Shown here one piece after another: positions 35,476 to 43,900 of a stretch of DNA of 64,000 nucleotides. Origin of the DNA: Desertivibrio insolitus (GTDB lineage: Bacteria > Actinomycetota > Actinomycetes > Actinomycetales > Microbacteriaceae); the NCBI RefSeq assembly GCF_017355965.1, contig NZ_JAFIQW010000002.1:393170-457169 (forward strand), given 5' to 3'. Each line of letters starts with the position of its first letter. Position 1 is the stretch's first letter. Both the position numbers and the translations under genes were made by a program. Below the pieces are notes generated by a model. That model did no database searches. It saw only the letters and a program-made list of their open reading frames with translations, and was not told where the DNA came from.

Positions 35476-38175
35476 TCAGCGCCCCTTTCCCTTGCCGGGC
35501 TCCGTCACGGTGACCGTCGCCGGCTCCGTGTACGCGCCGCCGAACTCGTTCTCGAAGAACGCTCGGTACTGGCTGCCGCTGTCCTTCTTGGTCGCGGTGA
35601 TCGTGAGCGAAGTGCCCTGGCCCTTCTTCACGTCCTTCCACACGCCGTCGGCGAGCACCTGCCACTGCACGGTCGGGGCGGGCGCGCCCGTGGCCGCGGC
35701 GGTGAAGGTCACCTTCGAGCCGTTGCGCACCGTCGCGTCCTGCGGGTCGCCCGTCACGCGGACGACCTGTCCGGCGTCGCTGCGGTCACCGGCGCCCTGG
35801 TCAGCGACGAACGAGGCGACCCACGACAGCGCCGAGTTCCAGTTCACGGTGATCTCGTTCGTCGACCACGACTGGATGTCGTCGAGGTAGCAGAACTGCG
35901 GAGCGCACATCCGCTCGGGGGTGTAGACGCCCTTGATCACCGGGTCCCACGTGCCCGTGTCGGAGTTCGGGCCGCCCGAGACGGATCCGCGCGGCGGGTT
36001 CGGCAGGCTCGGCTCGATCGAGTGGGCGAACCACCGGCTGTGCTGGTTCTCGGAGAACACGTCGCCGTAGCCCGTGATGTACGAGTTGTTCAGCGCGTTG
36101 CGGCCGAGCAGGTAGTCCATCGCCTCGAGCACGGCGTCGGCGTAGCGCTGGTCGCTCGTGAGGTCGAACGCGGTCGCGAGGACGACCTGGTTGTTCAGCA
36201 CCATGCTGTTCGAGCCCCACTGGTACACGCCGCCCTTGCCGGGGTAGGAGGTGCCGAAGGGCTGCTTCTCCTGCCAGGCGAGGTAGCGGTCGGCACCGCT
36301 GATCACCGAGGCGCGGATCTGCTCACGCCCGGCGATGTCGGACTCGACGGTGGCGAGGTCGAGGCGCCCGAGCGCCGCGGTGTGGCCCCAGTCGAAGCCG
36401 TCCGCGGTCCAGATGTCGGCGGTGTGGTACTTGCTCGCGAGCACGTGGTCCTCGAACTCCTGCTCGCCCGTGGTGAGGAAGAGCTCGGCCGCGGCCCAGT
36501 AGAACTCGTCACCGATCTCGGCGTCGTTGTAGGGACCGCTACCCGGGTTGGGGTCGGCGTTCGGCGCCGGCTCGAGCAGGTTCGGCGTGGCGACGGCGGC
36601 GTGCCAGGCGACCTCACCGGCGGCGAGCAGCTCCTCGGCGAACGCCGCGTCGTAGGGAGCCCAGAGACGAGCGCCCTGAGCGGCGACGGCGGCGAAGTTC
36701 AGCGTCGCCGCGGTCGACGGGCGGTGCAGGTAACGCGCCTGCGGATCCTCCGACGGCAGCAGGGGCAGCCCGGTCCAGTCGACGTCCGCGACCTTGTGGT
36801 GGATCATGCCGGCGTACTGGGCGCCCTCCGGCACCTGCATGCTCATCATCCACTCGAGCTCCCAGCGGGCCTCGTCGAGCACATCCGGGATGCCGTTGTC
36901 CGCCTCGGGGATGTTGAGGCTGCCGTCCTCGAGAGCCGAGGCGGTGCCCGTCGGGCTGTACAGCGTGCGCTCGTAGGTGCCGAGCAGCTGCGCGACGGCG
37001 ATGCCGCCGTTCACGACGTACTTGCCGTGGTCACCGGCGTCGTACCAACCGCCCGTGACGTCGAGCGTGTAGTCGCAGGTCCAGTCGCCGTACTTCCAGT
37101 ACTGGCCCTCCGTCTCGCGCGAGAGGCACGGCACGTCGTAGTCGCCCTTGTTCGGGCTGTCGGCGACGAGGGAGCTCTCGGGGTTCTCGACGTGGCCCGC
37201 GTCGCGGGTGTACTCGTCCGCGTGCGGCTGGCCGTCCATGATCGAGCCGTCGATCGCGATGCCGCTGCGTACGGGGTAGAAGTAGTTCAGCGCGTCGGCC
37301 CGCAGCTGCTGGTAGATGTTCTGCCCGATCTCGAAGGCGTAGCTCGTCTCGCCGTCCGCGACGAGGGTGTACTCGCCGGGCGCGGTGACGTTTCCGAAGT
37401 CGATGACGTGCACGTTGAGGCCGGCCGTCGGGTCGACGCCCGCCGGAGTCGTCTGGCCGGATGCCACTGCCGTGCCGTTCCGCTGCAGCTGCCAGCTCAC
37501 GGCATCCGTCGCCTCGGTGACGAGGGTGGCCTGCTTGGGGCCCTCGGGCAGGTAGCCGACCTGGTTGACGCGCACTCGCGGCCCGGTCTCGGGGGCGTAC
37601 GGCTCCTCCTCCGTGCCGCCGAGAAGCGACACGTTGTCGAGGCAGAAGGTCCAGGGCTCTGCCGAGCCGCCGACCTGGAAGGCCACCTGGCCACTTGCCG
37701 GGTCCTCGCCGGCCGCGGCGGGGAAGCCCTTGCCCGGCGTGAAGGTGTACTCGTAGCGCGTCAGCCCGCTGGTCAGCGTGGGGTTCTGCTCGAAGAGCAC
37801 GTCGTACGGTGCGTCGTCGTCGCCGAGGATCGCCCGGATCGGGCGGCCCGTCGACGAGCTCGCGTCGAACGACAGCGTGTAGGTGGTGCCCGCCTCGACG
37901 ACGATGCCGTTGACGCCGACGATCTGGTCCCAGCGGTTGGTGGTACCGCCGGGCAGGTCGACGCAGAGCACGCCGTCGGTGATCCTCGTCGTGCCCGCGG
38001 TGGCGAAGAACGGGTCGAGAGTGCCGTCCTGGAAGTCGCCGCCGGGCACCTGCTCGACCGCGGCGTCGCCCGGGGCGGCCGCTGCCGAATCGGCGATGAG
38101 AAGGGTGGAAGTCGCGAGGATGCCGGCCCCGAGGGCCGCCGTTGCGCGCGTCAGACTTCGTCTTGCTGAGACCAC
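35476..38175 (-). CDS. Secreted glycoside hydrolase family 9 cellulase, multidomain
   Basis: 899 residues. Signal peptide ([16 protein letters not shown], then a hydrophobic core ending ADSAAAAP). CBM4/9-type carbohydrate-binding module about 45-180 ([17 protein letters not shown]). CelD-type N-terminal Ig-like domain ([19 protein letters not shown]). GH9 catalytic domain with the Asp pair in [18 protein letters not shown], the His region [11 protein letters not shown] and catalytic Glu in [15 protein letters not shown]-terminal Ig-like domain ends GKGKGR. Cleaves beta-1,4-glucan outside the cell. GTG 38175 has GGAGA five bases upstream. A CebR/CelR-like operator lies 46 bases upstream. It has no cellulose-gene neighbours. 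Confidence 0.93.
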   Translation of the reverse strand: MVSARRSLTRATAALGAGILATSTLLIADSAAAAPGDAAVEQVPGGDFQDGTLDPFFATAGTTRITDGVLCVDLPGGTTNRWDQIVGVNGIVVEAGTTYTLSFDASSSTGRPIRAILGDDDAPYDVLFEQNPTLTSGLTRYEYTFTPGKGFPAAAGEDPASGQVAFQVGGSAEPWTFCLDNVSLLGGTEEEPYAPETGPRVRVNQVGYLPEGPKQATLVTEATDAVSWQLQRNGTAVASGQTTPAGVDPTAGLNVHVIDFGNVTAPGEYTLVADGETSYAFEIGQNIYQQLRADALNYFYPVRSGIAIDGSIMDGQPHADEYTRDAGHVENPESSLVADSPNKGDYDVPCLSRETEGQYWKYGDWTCDYTLDVTGGWYDAGDHGKYVVNGGIAVAQLLGTYERTLYSPTGTASALEDGSLNIPEADNGIPDVLDEARWELEWMMSMQVPEGAQYAGMIHHKVADVDWTGLPLLPSEDPQARYLHRPSTAATLNFAAVAAQGARLWAPYDAAFAEELLAAGEVAWHAAVATPNLLEPAPNADPNPGSGPYNDAEIGDEFYWAAAELFLTTGEQEFEDHVLASKYHTADIWTADGFDWGHTAALGRLDLATVESDIAGREQIRASVISGADRYLAWQEKQPFGTSYPGKGGVYQWGSNSMVLNNQVVLATAFDLTSDQRYADAVLEAMDYLLGRNALNNSYITGYGDVFSENQHSRWFAHSIEPSLPNPPRGSVSGGPNSDTGTWDPVIKGVYTPERMCAPQFCYLDDIQSWSTNEITVNWNSALSWVASFVADQGAGDRSDAGQVVRVTGDPQDATVRNGSKVTFTAAATGAPAPTVQWQVLADGVWKDVKKGQGTSLTITATKKDSGSQYRAFFENEFGGAYTEPATVTVTEPGKGKGR

Positions 38176-38220
38176 GTCGTCTCCATCTATCCGGTGAGAG
38201 GAAAGAGCGTCCCGCGCCTG

Positions 38221-38234
38221 TGGGAGCGCTCTCA
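38221..38234. promoter_or_regulatory. CebR/CelR-like operator upstream of the GH9 cellulase
   Basis: TGGGAGCGCTCTCA, a 14-base near-palindrome one base away from TGGGAGCGCTCCCA, the box bound by LacI-family CebR (Streptomyces) and CelR (Thermobifida) and released by cellobiose. A minus-strand GACGCT at 38206-38211 could be the -10, placing the operator in the promoter spacer. Confidence 0.8.
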
Positions 38235-38268
38235 TGAACTAACCCGAGCCTCCCTCGGCTGTCCAGCG

Positions 38269-40257
38269 TCAATCCGAGAAGGAGGATCCGCTCGTCGTGA
38301 GGAAGGGCTCGAGCGCGTCGGCGACGGCGGGAGCGAGGGAGGCGGCGAAGTCGTCGGACAGGTGGTGATCGTCGGTGTAGACGAGGGTGCTGCCGATGAT
38401 CGCCGGGCACCAGGCGTCGTCGCAGAACCGCTCGGTGAGGTCGACGAGCCCGGCGCCGCGCTCGGGCGCGACCGCGGCGAAGGCCGAGCGCGCCGCAGGG
38501 TTCAGCGCGGCGCTGCGTTCGGCCCCGCAGCGGTCCGCCGCGTCCAGGTTCGCCGACAGGCAGTACAGCGGGGAGCGGCCGAGGTCGGGGGAGTCCTGCA
38601 TGACGACGACGCGCGCCGACGACGGCAGGCGGTCGATCGACTGCTCGAGCGCGTCGCGCCAGCCGCTCTCGCCCCGACTGCCGCCGACGCCGGTGTGATT
38701 GGCGAGCACGATGACATCCGGCGGGTCCGCGTGCACCGCCGCCAGCATGTCCGTGCGCCACGTCCCGCAGGTCGGGTTGTCGGGAGTCAGCCAGCCGTCG
38801 TCAGGGTCGACGGAGCGACACCCGGACTTCACCATCGTGCGAAGGGTGAAGCTCTCGGACTGCGCGGCGCCCTCGAACGCGCGGAACAGCCGCCCCGCGT
38901 GGGAGTCGCCGACGAGAGCGACGGTGACACCGGATGCCGCGGGCCCGAAGTCGCACGTCACGAGCCCCTCGCCCGAGCGGCTCTGCTGGCAGTCGAGGTC
39001 GGTGAGGTCGCCGCGCTCCTCCCTTGCGCCGGCGAGCGTGGGCGTGAGGTCGCTCGGCACGAAGCGCGCCGGCGCGGGCGCGCTCGCCGCCGCGCGGGTG
39101 CTGTGCAGCTCGGGCAGTCGCGCCGTCGCGACGATGCCGGCCGCCGCCACGGCGACCGCGGCGACGGTGAGGGCCGCCGCCGCGGCGAGCAGTGTGCGGG
39201 CGCGCGGCATCCGGAGGCTGCGCGCCGGTTCCTCGACGACGCGGTGCACCAGCCAGGCCAGGGGGAACGCCGCGGCCGCGAGCACGACGTCGAGCCAGCC
39301 GGGCAGGGCGTGCCACTGCACGGCCTCGTGCGGCAGCACGAGCAGCGGCCAGTGCACGAGGTAGAGCGAGTACGACAGGCCGCCGATGGCCACCATCGGG
39401 CGCGCGGCGAGCAGCACCCGTGCTCCTTGCTGCGCGTGGGCGCCGGCGATCACGGCCGTCGTGGCAAGCACCGGGAGCAGCGTCGCCCAGCCCGGATGCC
39501 GCGTCGCGTCGTCGAGCACGATCGCCGCGACGAGCAGGGCGCCGAGGCCGGCCCAGCCGGCGGCGCGGGCGGCTGTCTCAGGGATCCGTGCGAGGGGGAG
39601 CAGCGCGAGCACGCCGCCCACTGCGAGCTCCCACGCCCGGAACGGCGACTGGAAGAACGCCGTCGGTTGCGAGACCGGAAGCATGGCGAGGCATGCGACG
39701 AAGGACCCGACCGTCACCGCGACGAGGGCCGCGGCGAGCGCCGCTCTGCGCCGCGTCACGGCGCTCACCGCCAGCAGCAGCAGGGGCCAGACGAGGTAGA
39801 ACTGCTCTTCGACGCCGAGCGACCAGTAGTGCCGGAAGGGCGACGGGAGGTCCTCGCCCAGGTAGTCGGTGCCCTGGATGCCGAAGAGCACGTTCGGCAC
39901 CGAGAGCACCGCCGCCACCCCGTGCTCCAGTACGTCGGGCAGACGCAGCGGGGCGACGAACACGACGCTCAGCAACGCGGTGGCGAGCGCGACGACGAGC
40001 GCAGCCGGGAGGATGCGGCGCGCCCGCCGGGCGTAGAACGTGCCGAGGTCGACGCGGCCCGTGGCGTCCAGTTCCCGCACCAGCAGCCCGGTGATGAGGA
40101 ACCCGGAGAGCACGAAGAACACGTCGACGCCGATCCAGCCGCCGGCGACCGGGAGCCCGGCGTGGTGCGCCACGACGAGTAGTACGGCGACCGCTCGGAG
40201 GCCCTGCAGGTCGCGCCGGAAGTGCCCGCGTCCTCGCACGCCCTCCGCCTCGCTCAC
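38269..40257 (-). CDS. Acyltransferase 3 membrane protein fused to a C-terminal SGNH domain
   Basis: 662 residues. N-terminal about 370 residues: polytopic acyltransferase 3 domain with RRDLQGLRAVAVLLVVAHHA, GGWIGVDVFFVLSGFLITGLL, RARRILPAALVVA and SLGVEEQFYLVWPLLLL. The C-terminal about 230 residues are extracytoplasmic SGNH hydrolase-like: block I VALVGDSHAGRLFRAFEG (Ser), Gly/Asn segment VLANHTGVGG and block V YTDDHHLSDDFAASLAP (Asp and His). OatA/OafA-like proteins with this layout O-acetylate peptidoglycan or surface sugars. The GTG start fits the leaderless element seven bases upstream. Confidence 0.9.
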   Translation of the reverse strand: MSEAEGVRGRGHFRRDLQGLRAVAVLLVVAHHAGLPVAGGWIGVDVFFVLSGFLITGLLVRELDATGRVDLGTFYARRARRILPAALVVALATALLSVVFVAPLRLPDVLEHGVAAVLSVPNVLFGIQGTDYLGEDLPSPFRHYWSLGVEEQFYLVWPLLLLAVSAVTRRRAALAAALVAVTVGSFVACLAMLPVSQPTAFFQSPFRAWELAVGGVLALLPLARIPETAARAAGWAGLGALLVAAIVLDDATRHPGWATLLPVLATTAVIAGAHAQQGARVLLAARPMVAIGGLSYSLYLVHWPLLVLPHEAVQWHALPGWLDVVLAAAAFPLAWLVHRVVEEPARSLRMPRARTLLAAAAALTVAAVAVAAAGIVATARLPELHSTRAAASAPAPARFVPSDLTPTLAGAREERGDLTDLDCQQSRSGEGLVTCDFGPAASGVTVALVGDSHAGRLFRAFEGAAQSESFTLRTMVKSGCRSVDPDDGWLTPDNPTCGTWRTDMLAAVHADPPDVIVLANHTGVGGSRGESGWRDALEQSIDRLPSSARVVVMQDSPDLGRSPLYCLSANLDAADRCGAERSAALNPAARSAFAAVAPERGAGLVDLTERFCDDAWCPAIIGSTLVYTDDHHLSDDFAASLAPAVADALEPFLTTSGSSFSD

Positions 40258-40264
40258 GTCGGCG

Positions 40265-40270
40265 ACGCTA
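40265..40270 (-). promoter_or_regulatory. Candidate leaderless -10 of the acyltransferase-SGNH gene
   Basis: Minus strand TAGCGT, seven bases, then GTG 40257. Confidence 0.5.
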
Positions 40271-40299
40271 GGGCGGGAGGATGACGCGCGGGTGAACGA

Positions 40300-40761
40300 T
40301 CAGAGCACGTGGATCGCGGTCGCGCGCCAGCGTCGGTCGAGACCCTCGAGGCGGAGCGCGACCGCCCGGGTGCGGGCCCGCGCGTGCACGACGACCGTCG
40401 CCTCGACCACGCCGTCGCGGGGCTGGCAGACGAGCACGGAGCCGATCCGCACGGCCGGCCGGGTCGGCGCCTGCCCCTTCGCCTGCCGCGCCCGGGTGCT
40501 CAGCACGACGCGCTTCAGCAGATGCCGGTAGACGTCGTCGCTCACCCACCGGGCGATCTGCTCGAGGTCACGCGCCCCCGCGAGCACCTCGACGACGCAG
40601 CGGGCGAGATTCTCGAGCAGTGGCTGCGGATCGGGGAGCGCATCGCTCCCCGTCGGCTGATGGCCGAAGTACTCGTCCGTGTCGAGCTGCGATCGGAGCA
40701 CGCGGGCGGTGGCTCCGGCGCTCGGCGGCGTCGCTCCTGTCAGTGGTGGTGCAGGCCTCAT
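40300..40761 (-). CDS. Rv3235-family protein
   Basis: 153 residues. Conserved core: LLENLARCVVEVLAGARDLEQ, WVSDDVYRHLLKRVV and the C-terminal beta part IGSVLVCQPRDGVVEATVVV with ALRLEGLDRRWRATAI. This fits the Rv3235 (DUF6459-type) family found downstream of secA in actinobacteria; function unknown. ATG 40761 is preferred because GAGGAG lies five bases upstream; longer in-frame starts at 40776 and 40815 run into the UUCG hairpin in the leader. It is divergent from a second conserved unknown gene. Confidence 0.82.
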   Translation of the reverse strand: MRPAPPLTGATPPSAGATARVLRSQLDTDEYFGHQPTGSDALPDPQPLLENLARCVVEVLAGARDLEQIARWVSDDVYRHLLKRVVLSTRARQAKGQAPTRPAVRIGSVLVCQPRDGVVEATVVVHARARTRAVALRLEGLDRRWRATAIHVL

Positions 40762-40787
40762 CGCGGCTCCTCGCATGTGGTCGAGGG

Positions 40788-40803
40788 ACCCCCCGAAGGG
40801 GGT
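40788..40803 (-). promoter_or_regulatory. UUCG-tetraloop hairpin in the leader of the Rv3235-like gene
   Basis: On the minus strand six perfect pairs ACCCCC/GGGGGT close a TTCG loop, an exceptionally stable RNA fold, 27 bases before the ribosome binding site side of the leader. A related dyad with the same flanking GTGT lies upstream of whiB (6297-6309). Confidence 0.5.
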
Positions 40804-40896
40804 ACACGTAGGCACATGAAAGCAGCCGGAGCGGCGGCGTGTAAACAGCGGTCAGTGCTTCTGTGGATAACCGGGACGGCGTGCTCGAGGCGTCGG

Positions 40897-40902
40897 TACG
40901 GT
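40897..40902 (+). promoter_or_regulatory. Candidate leaderless -10 of the conserved unknown gene
   Basis: TACGGT followed by seven bases and ATG 40910. Confidence 0.5.
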
Positions 40903-40909
40903 CGGCCGC

Positions 40910-41491
40910 ATGCGCTTCGACCGTCTGTTCGACGACCTCGAGGGCCAGCTCGACCACGAGCTAGGCGCGGAGGCGGTCGACCTCGAGGCGGAGGAGGAGC
41001 GGCTGCGGCTCGGCCGGATGAGCGTGCGCGACCGCCTGCGGGCTCTCGCGGAGCGGCAGGCCGATCCCGTCCGTGTCGTGCTGCGGGGCGGGGACACGAT
41101 CTCCCTGCAGGTCGCCTCGGTGGGGCGCGACTGGGTGTCCGGCCGGCTCGACCTCGGGGAGCGCCGTGACGCCCTGCTGCCGATCGCGTCGGTCGCGTCG
41201 CTCGTGCTCGGCAGGCGCCAGCTGCCCTCGAGCGTCCCCTCCGGCGAGCCGGACGGCGACCGCTCCCTCTCGGCGAAGCTGACCCTCTCGTTCGTGCTGC
41301 GGGACCTCTGCCGTCGCCGGCGCACGGTGGACCTGCGCTGCGACGGGTTCCAGGTCACGGGCACGATCGACCGGGTCGGGCGGGATCACCTCGACCTCGC
41401 GGTGCACGCCGTCGGAGAGCCCCGCCGCGAGCGCTCGGTGGCGCAGTGGCGGATCGTGCCGTTCGAGCAGCTCGTGCTGGTCCGGTACTAG
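40910..41491 (+). CDS. Conserved actinobacterial protein of unknown function
   Basis: 193 residues, no signal peptide or membrane helix. MRFDRLFDDLEGQLDHELGA start and an acidic N-terminus are followed by two beta-rich, SH3/OB-like segments: DPVRVVLRGGDTISLQVASV with DWVSGRLDLG, and TVDLRCDGFQVTGTIDRVGR with DHLDLAVHA. The pairing suggests two similar small barrels of about 50 residues. Proteins of this kind lie between the Rv3235-like gene and the HTH gene in many actinobacteria. It may bind nucleic acid or a protein partner; nothing in it fixes this. The TAG stop is interleaved with that of the opposing HTH gene in a CTAG. Confidence 0.7.
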   Translation: MRFDRLFDDLEGQLDHELGAEAVDLEAEEERLRLGRMSVRDRLRALAERQADPVRVVLRGGDTISLQVASVGRDWVSGRLDLGERRDALLPIASVASLVLGRRQLPSSVPSGEPDGDRSLSAKLTLSFVLRDLCRRRRTVDLRCDGFQVTGTIDRVGRDHLDLAVHAVGEPRRERSVAQWRIVPFEQLVLVRY

Positions 41492-41787
41492 CCGGGGTTC
41501 CTCGGCGCCCAGTCGCGGCGGCTGTCGCGCGGCGCGAACTCGGCGACGCTGCCCAGGTCGGACTGGTTCCAGAGGCTGAGGCGCCGGGCCTCCTCGTACT
41601 TCGCCTCGATGTAGGACTCGAGCACCGTGCGCTCGATCCGCCACTGCCCGTGCCCGCCGATCTTGATGGCCGGAAGCTCGCCACTGCGCACGAGGGCGTA
41701 CGCCTGGCCGACCGACACGTTGAGCACGTCGGCGACGTCCCCGATCGTGAGGAAGCGGCCGAGGCCAGCGGCTGCCGAGTCGGTCAT
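41488..41787 (-). CDS. Small helix-turn-helix (MerR/excisionase-like, BldC-type) DNA-binding protein
   Basis: 99 residues. The winged HTH spans about 12-58: FLTIGDVADVLNVSVGQAYA, LVRSGELPAIKIGGHGQWRI and ERTVLESYIEAKYEEARR, the excisionase/MerR_17 fold. The C-terminus after about 70 is hydrophilic. No integrase lies nearby, so it is probably a chromosomal regulator, as in BldC-like proteins, rather than a phage excisionase. On the minus strand AATAAT precedes the ATG by seven bases (leaderless). Target genes may include the divergent SAF/CpaE-like operon 90 bases away. Confidence 0.85.
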   Translation of the reverse strand: MTDSAAAGLGRFLTIGDVADVLNVSVGQAYALVRSGELPAIKIGGHGQWRIERTVLESYIEAKYEEARRLSLWNQSDLGSVAEFAPRDSRRDWAPRNPG

Positions 41788-41877
41788 GGAGGCGATTATT
41801 CTCGGCCCGTCGAACCGCCGCGCCGGCCCTGTGGATAAGTCGAGCGCGGCGATCGCCGCGGGCGCACGATAAGCGCC

Positions 41878-42501
41878 ATGGCCGCTCGACCGTTCCGCGC
41901 CTTCTGGCTCGACATCCGCTTCCTCATCGGGGTCCTCCTCGTCGCCGGCTCCGTCGCCGGGGTCGTGGCCGTCGTCGCCGCGGCCGATGAGACCGTCGAG
42001 ATCTACGCCGCCCGTGACACCCTGCTGCCGGGCGACCGGGTGAGCGAGGCCGAGCTCGTCGCGCGGCCGGTGCGATTGGCGGAGGCCCACCGCACCTACC
42101 TGACGGTCGGGGAGCTGCCCGCCGACGGTGTCGTGCTGACCCGGCCCGTCGCGCAGGGGGAGCTGTTGCCCCGCTCCGTCCTCGGCGACGCGGCGGACGT
42201 CGACTCGGCCAGCGTGATGGTGAGCATCACGGGCGAGCTCGCGGAGGCCGTCGCGCCCGGTGCCGCGGTGGATCTCTGGTCGTCGCCCGGCGGCGCTGCG
42301 GGGGAAGACGTCGGCCCGCCTGCCGTGCTCGTGCCCGAGGCGACCGTCGCGAGGATCGCGGAGCCCGAGGGGATGGTGGTCGCGGGCGACACCGTGTCGG
42401 TCGAGCTGCTGGTTCCCGACGACCGGGTCGCGCGCGTGCTCGAGGCGGTCGCCGCGGAGGACGCCCTCGCCCTCGTGCCCGTCGGCGGAGGGCTCGGCTG
42501 A
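41878..42501 (+). CDS. SAF-domain membrane protein (CpaB-like)
   Basis: 207 residues. One N-terminal helix (FLIGVLLVAGSVAGVVAVVAA), then an SAF domain (VEIYAARDTLLPGDRVSEAE) with VVLTRPVAQGELLPRSVL, and a C-terminal beta domain with AVDLWSSPGG and VSVELLVPDDRVARVLEAV. CpaB-type proteins stabilise secretin or pilus assembly complexes in Tad systems. Here no secretin, CpaF ATPase or pilin gene is nearby. It overlaps the next gene by one base (TGATG), so the two products probably work together. Confidence 0.8.
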   Translation: MAARPFRAFWLDIRFLIGVLLVAGSVAGVVAVVAAADETVEIYAARDTLLPGDRVSEAELVARPVRLAEAHRTYLTVGELPADGVVLTRPVAQGELLPRSVLGDAADVDSASVMVSITGELAEAVAPGAAVDLWSSPGGAAGEDVGPPAVLVPEATVARIAEPEGMVVAGDTVSVELLVPDDRVARVLEAVAAEDALALVPVGGGLG

Positions 42502-43730
42502 TGGCCCGCGTGCTGCTCGCGCTGCCCTCCTGGCTCGCCGAACGTCACGCGGCGGAGGCCGCGCGACACGGGCATCTGGTGCTCGCGCGGCTCGGGGACG
42601 CGGACACCGCCGCCGCGGCGATCGTCGACCTCGCGCCGGACCTGCTCGTGATCGCCGCAGAGCCCGAGCTGCTGAACGACCGTGTTCTCGCGGCCTGCGA
42701 CCTCGTCGGCACCCGTCCGCTCGCGCTCGCGGCCGACGATCGCGGCCGCCGCCTCGCCGGAGGCCTCGGCATCCGCGAGATCCACGACGCGGACAGCGAC
42801 TGGAGCGAGCTCGATGCCGCCGCGTTCGGTGCACCGCTCTCTCCCGAGCGGCCCAGCGGACGCAGCGGTTCGGTGGTCGCGGTGTGGGGCCCGCCGGGAG
42901 CGCCGGGCCGCACGAGCGTCGCCATCGGCGTGGCCGCGGAGCTCGCCACGGCCGGTCACCGCGTCGTGCTCGCGGATGCCGACACGCACGGCGCCTCGAT
43001 CGCGCCCGCGCTCGGGCTGCTCGACGAGTCCCCCGGCTTCGCCGCCGCGTGCCGGCTCGTCGACGCCGGCGGGCTCGATCACGCCGAGCTCGAGCGGGTG
43101 AGCCAGCGCTACGAGTCGGCACGCGGCGACTTCGAGGTGCTCACCGGCATCGGACGACCGAGTCGCTGGCCCGAGCTCGGCGCCGAGCGGGTCGCCGGCG
43201 TGCTGCGGCAGACGCGCACGTGGGCGGACTGGACCGTCGTCGACGTCGCGTCGAGCCTCGAGAGTGACGAGGAGATCTCGAGCGACGTGTTCGCTCCGCG
43301 CCGCAACGCCGCGACGCTCGCAGCCCTGCGCGACGCCGACGCCGTGCTCGCGGTCGGCGCCGCCGACCCGGTCGGTCTGTCGAGATTCCTGCGCGCTCAC
43401 GTCGACCTCGTCGACCTCGTCGAGCCGGAGCGGATCACGGTCGTCATGAACCGCGTCCGCGCCTCCGCGATCGGGCTCAACCCGCACACGCAGGTGACCC
43501 GCACGCTGTCCCGCTTCGCCGGCATCGCGGAGGCGGTGCTGCTGCCCTCCGATCCCGCCGGCTTCGACGCGGCCCTGCTCGCCGGGCGCACCCTGCTCGA
43601 CGTCGCGCCGCGCTCGCCCGTGCGGGTTCCCCTGCAGCGGCTAGTAGCCGAACGGCTCGCGCCACCGGCCGCAGCCCCGCGGCGGTCGCGCGGACTGCTG
43701 GGGCGGAGGGCAGCCGTGCCCGCGGTATGA
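42501..43730 (+). CDS. CpaE/MinD-like P-loop protein
   Basis: 409 residues. The N-terminal about 115 residues are receiver-like, as in CpaE. The P-loop domain begins SVVAVWGPPGAPGRTSVAIG: the deviant Walker A has Arg where the usual Lys stands before Thr-Ser, and the early KGG lysine is replaced by GPP. Downstream are VVLADADTHGASIAPALGLL, VVDVASSLESDE and ERITVVMNRVRASAIGL. MinD/CpaE proteins position or time assembly of envelope machines. Partner is the overlapping SAF protein. The altered P-loop may lower ATP hydrolysis; similar Arg variants occur in actinobacterial relatives, so this is not proof of inactivity. Confidence 0.82.
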   Translation: MARVLLALPSWLAERHAAEAARHGHLVLARLGDADTAAAAIVDLAPDLLVIAAEPELLNDRVLAACDLVGTRPLALAADDRGRRLAGGLGIREIHDADSDWSELDAAAFGAPLSPERPSGRSGSVVAVWGPPGAPGRTSVAIGVAAELATAGHRVVLADADTHGASIAPALGLLDESPGFAAACRLVDAGGLDHAELERVSQRYESARGDFEVLTGIGRPSRWPELGAERVAGVLRQTRTWADWTVVDVASSLESDEEISSDVFAPRRNAATLAALRDADAVLAVGAADPVGLSRFLRAHVDLVDLVEPERITVVMNRVRASAIGLNPHTQVTRTLSRFAGIAEAVLLPSDPAGFDAALLAGRTLLDVAPRSPVRVPLQRLVAERLAPPAAAPRRSRGLLGRRAAVPAV

Positions 43731-43761
43731 GAGCGACGAGCTGCAGGCGTTCAGCTCAGGG

Positions 43762-43830
43762 GCGCCGAGCCGCGAGCGTCGAGCCGTGAGCGTCGCGCCG
43801 GGGCGTCGAGCCGGGGGCGTCGAGCCGTGG
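43762..43830 (+). repeat. Five imperfect tandem copies of a 14-base unit
   Basis: Unit GCGTCGAGCCGNGG, spaced 14, 14, 13 and 14 bases, in the 170-base gap between the CpaE-like gene and pdtaS. The rest of the gap holds only the pdtaS promoter element. Confidence 0.6.
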
Positions 43831-43888
43831 GCATCCAGCTCCGGCGGCGACCGAACGACGGTCGGCATCCGGCCTTCCGCGCCCAACC

Positions 43889-43894
43889 TAGACT
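43889..43894 (+). promoter_or_regulatory. Candidate leaderless -10 of pdtaS
   Basis: TAGACT followed by six bases and GTG 43901. Confidence 0.5.
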
Positions 43895-43900
43895 GAGGGC

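Noticed and set aside
41488-41787. Excisionase of an integrated element
   Set aside because: No integrase, attachment repeat or composition change nearby, and the gene sits in a conserved core neighbourhood.
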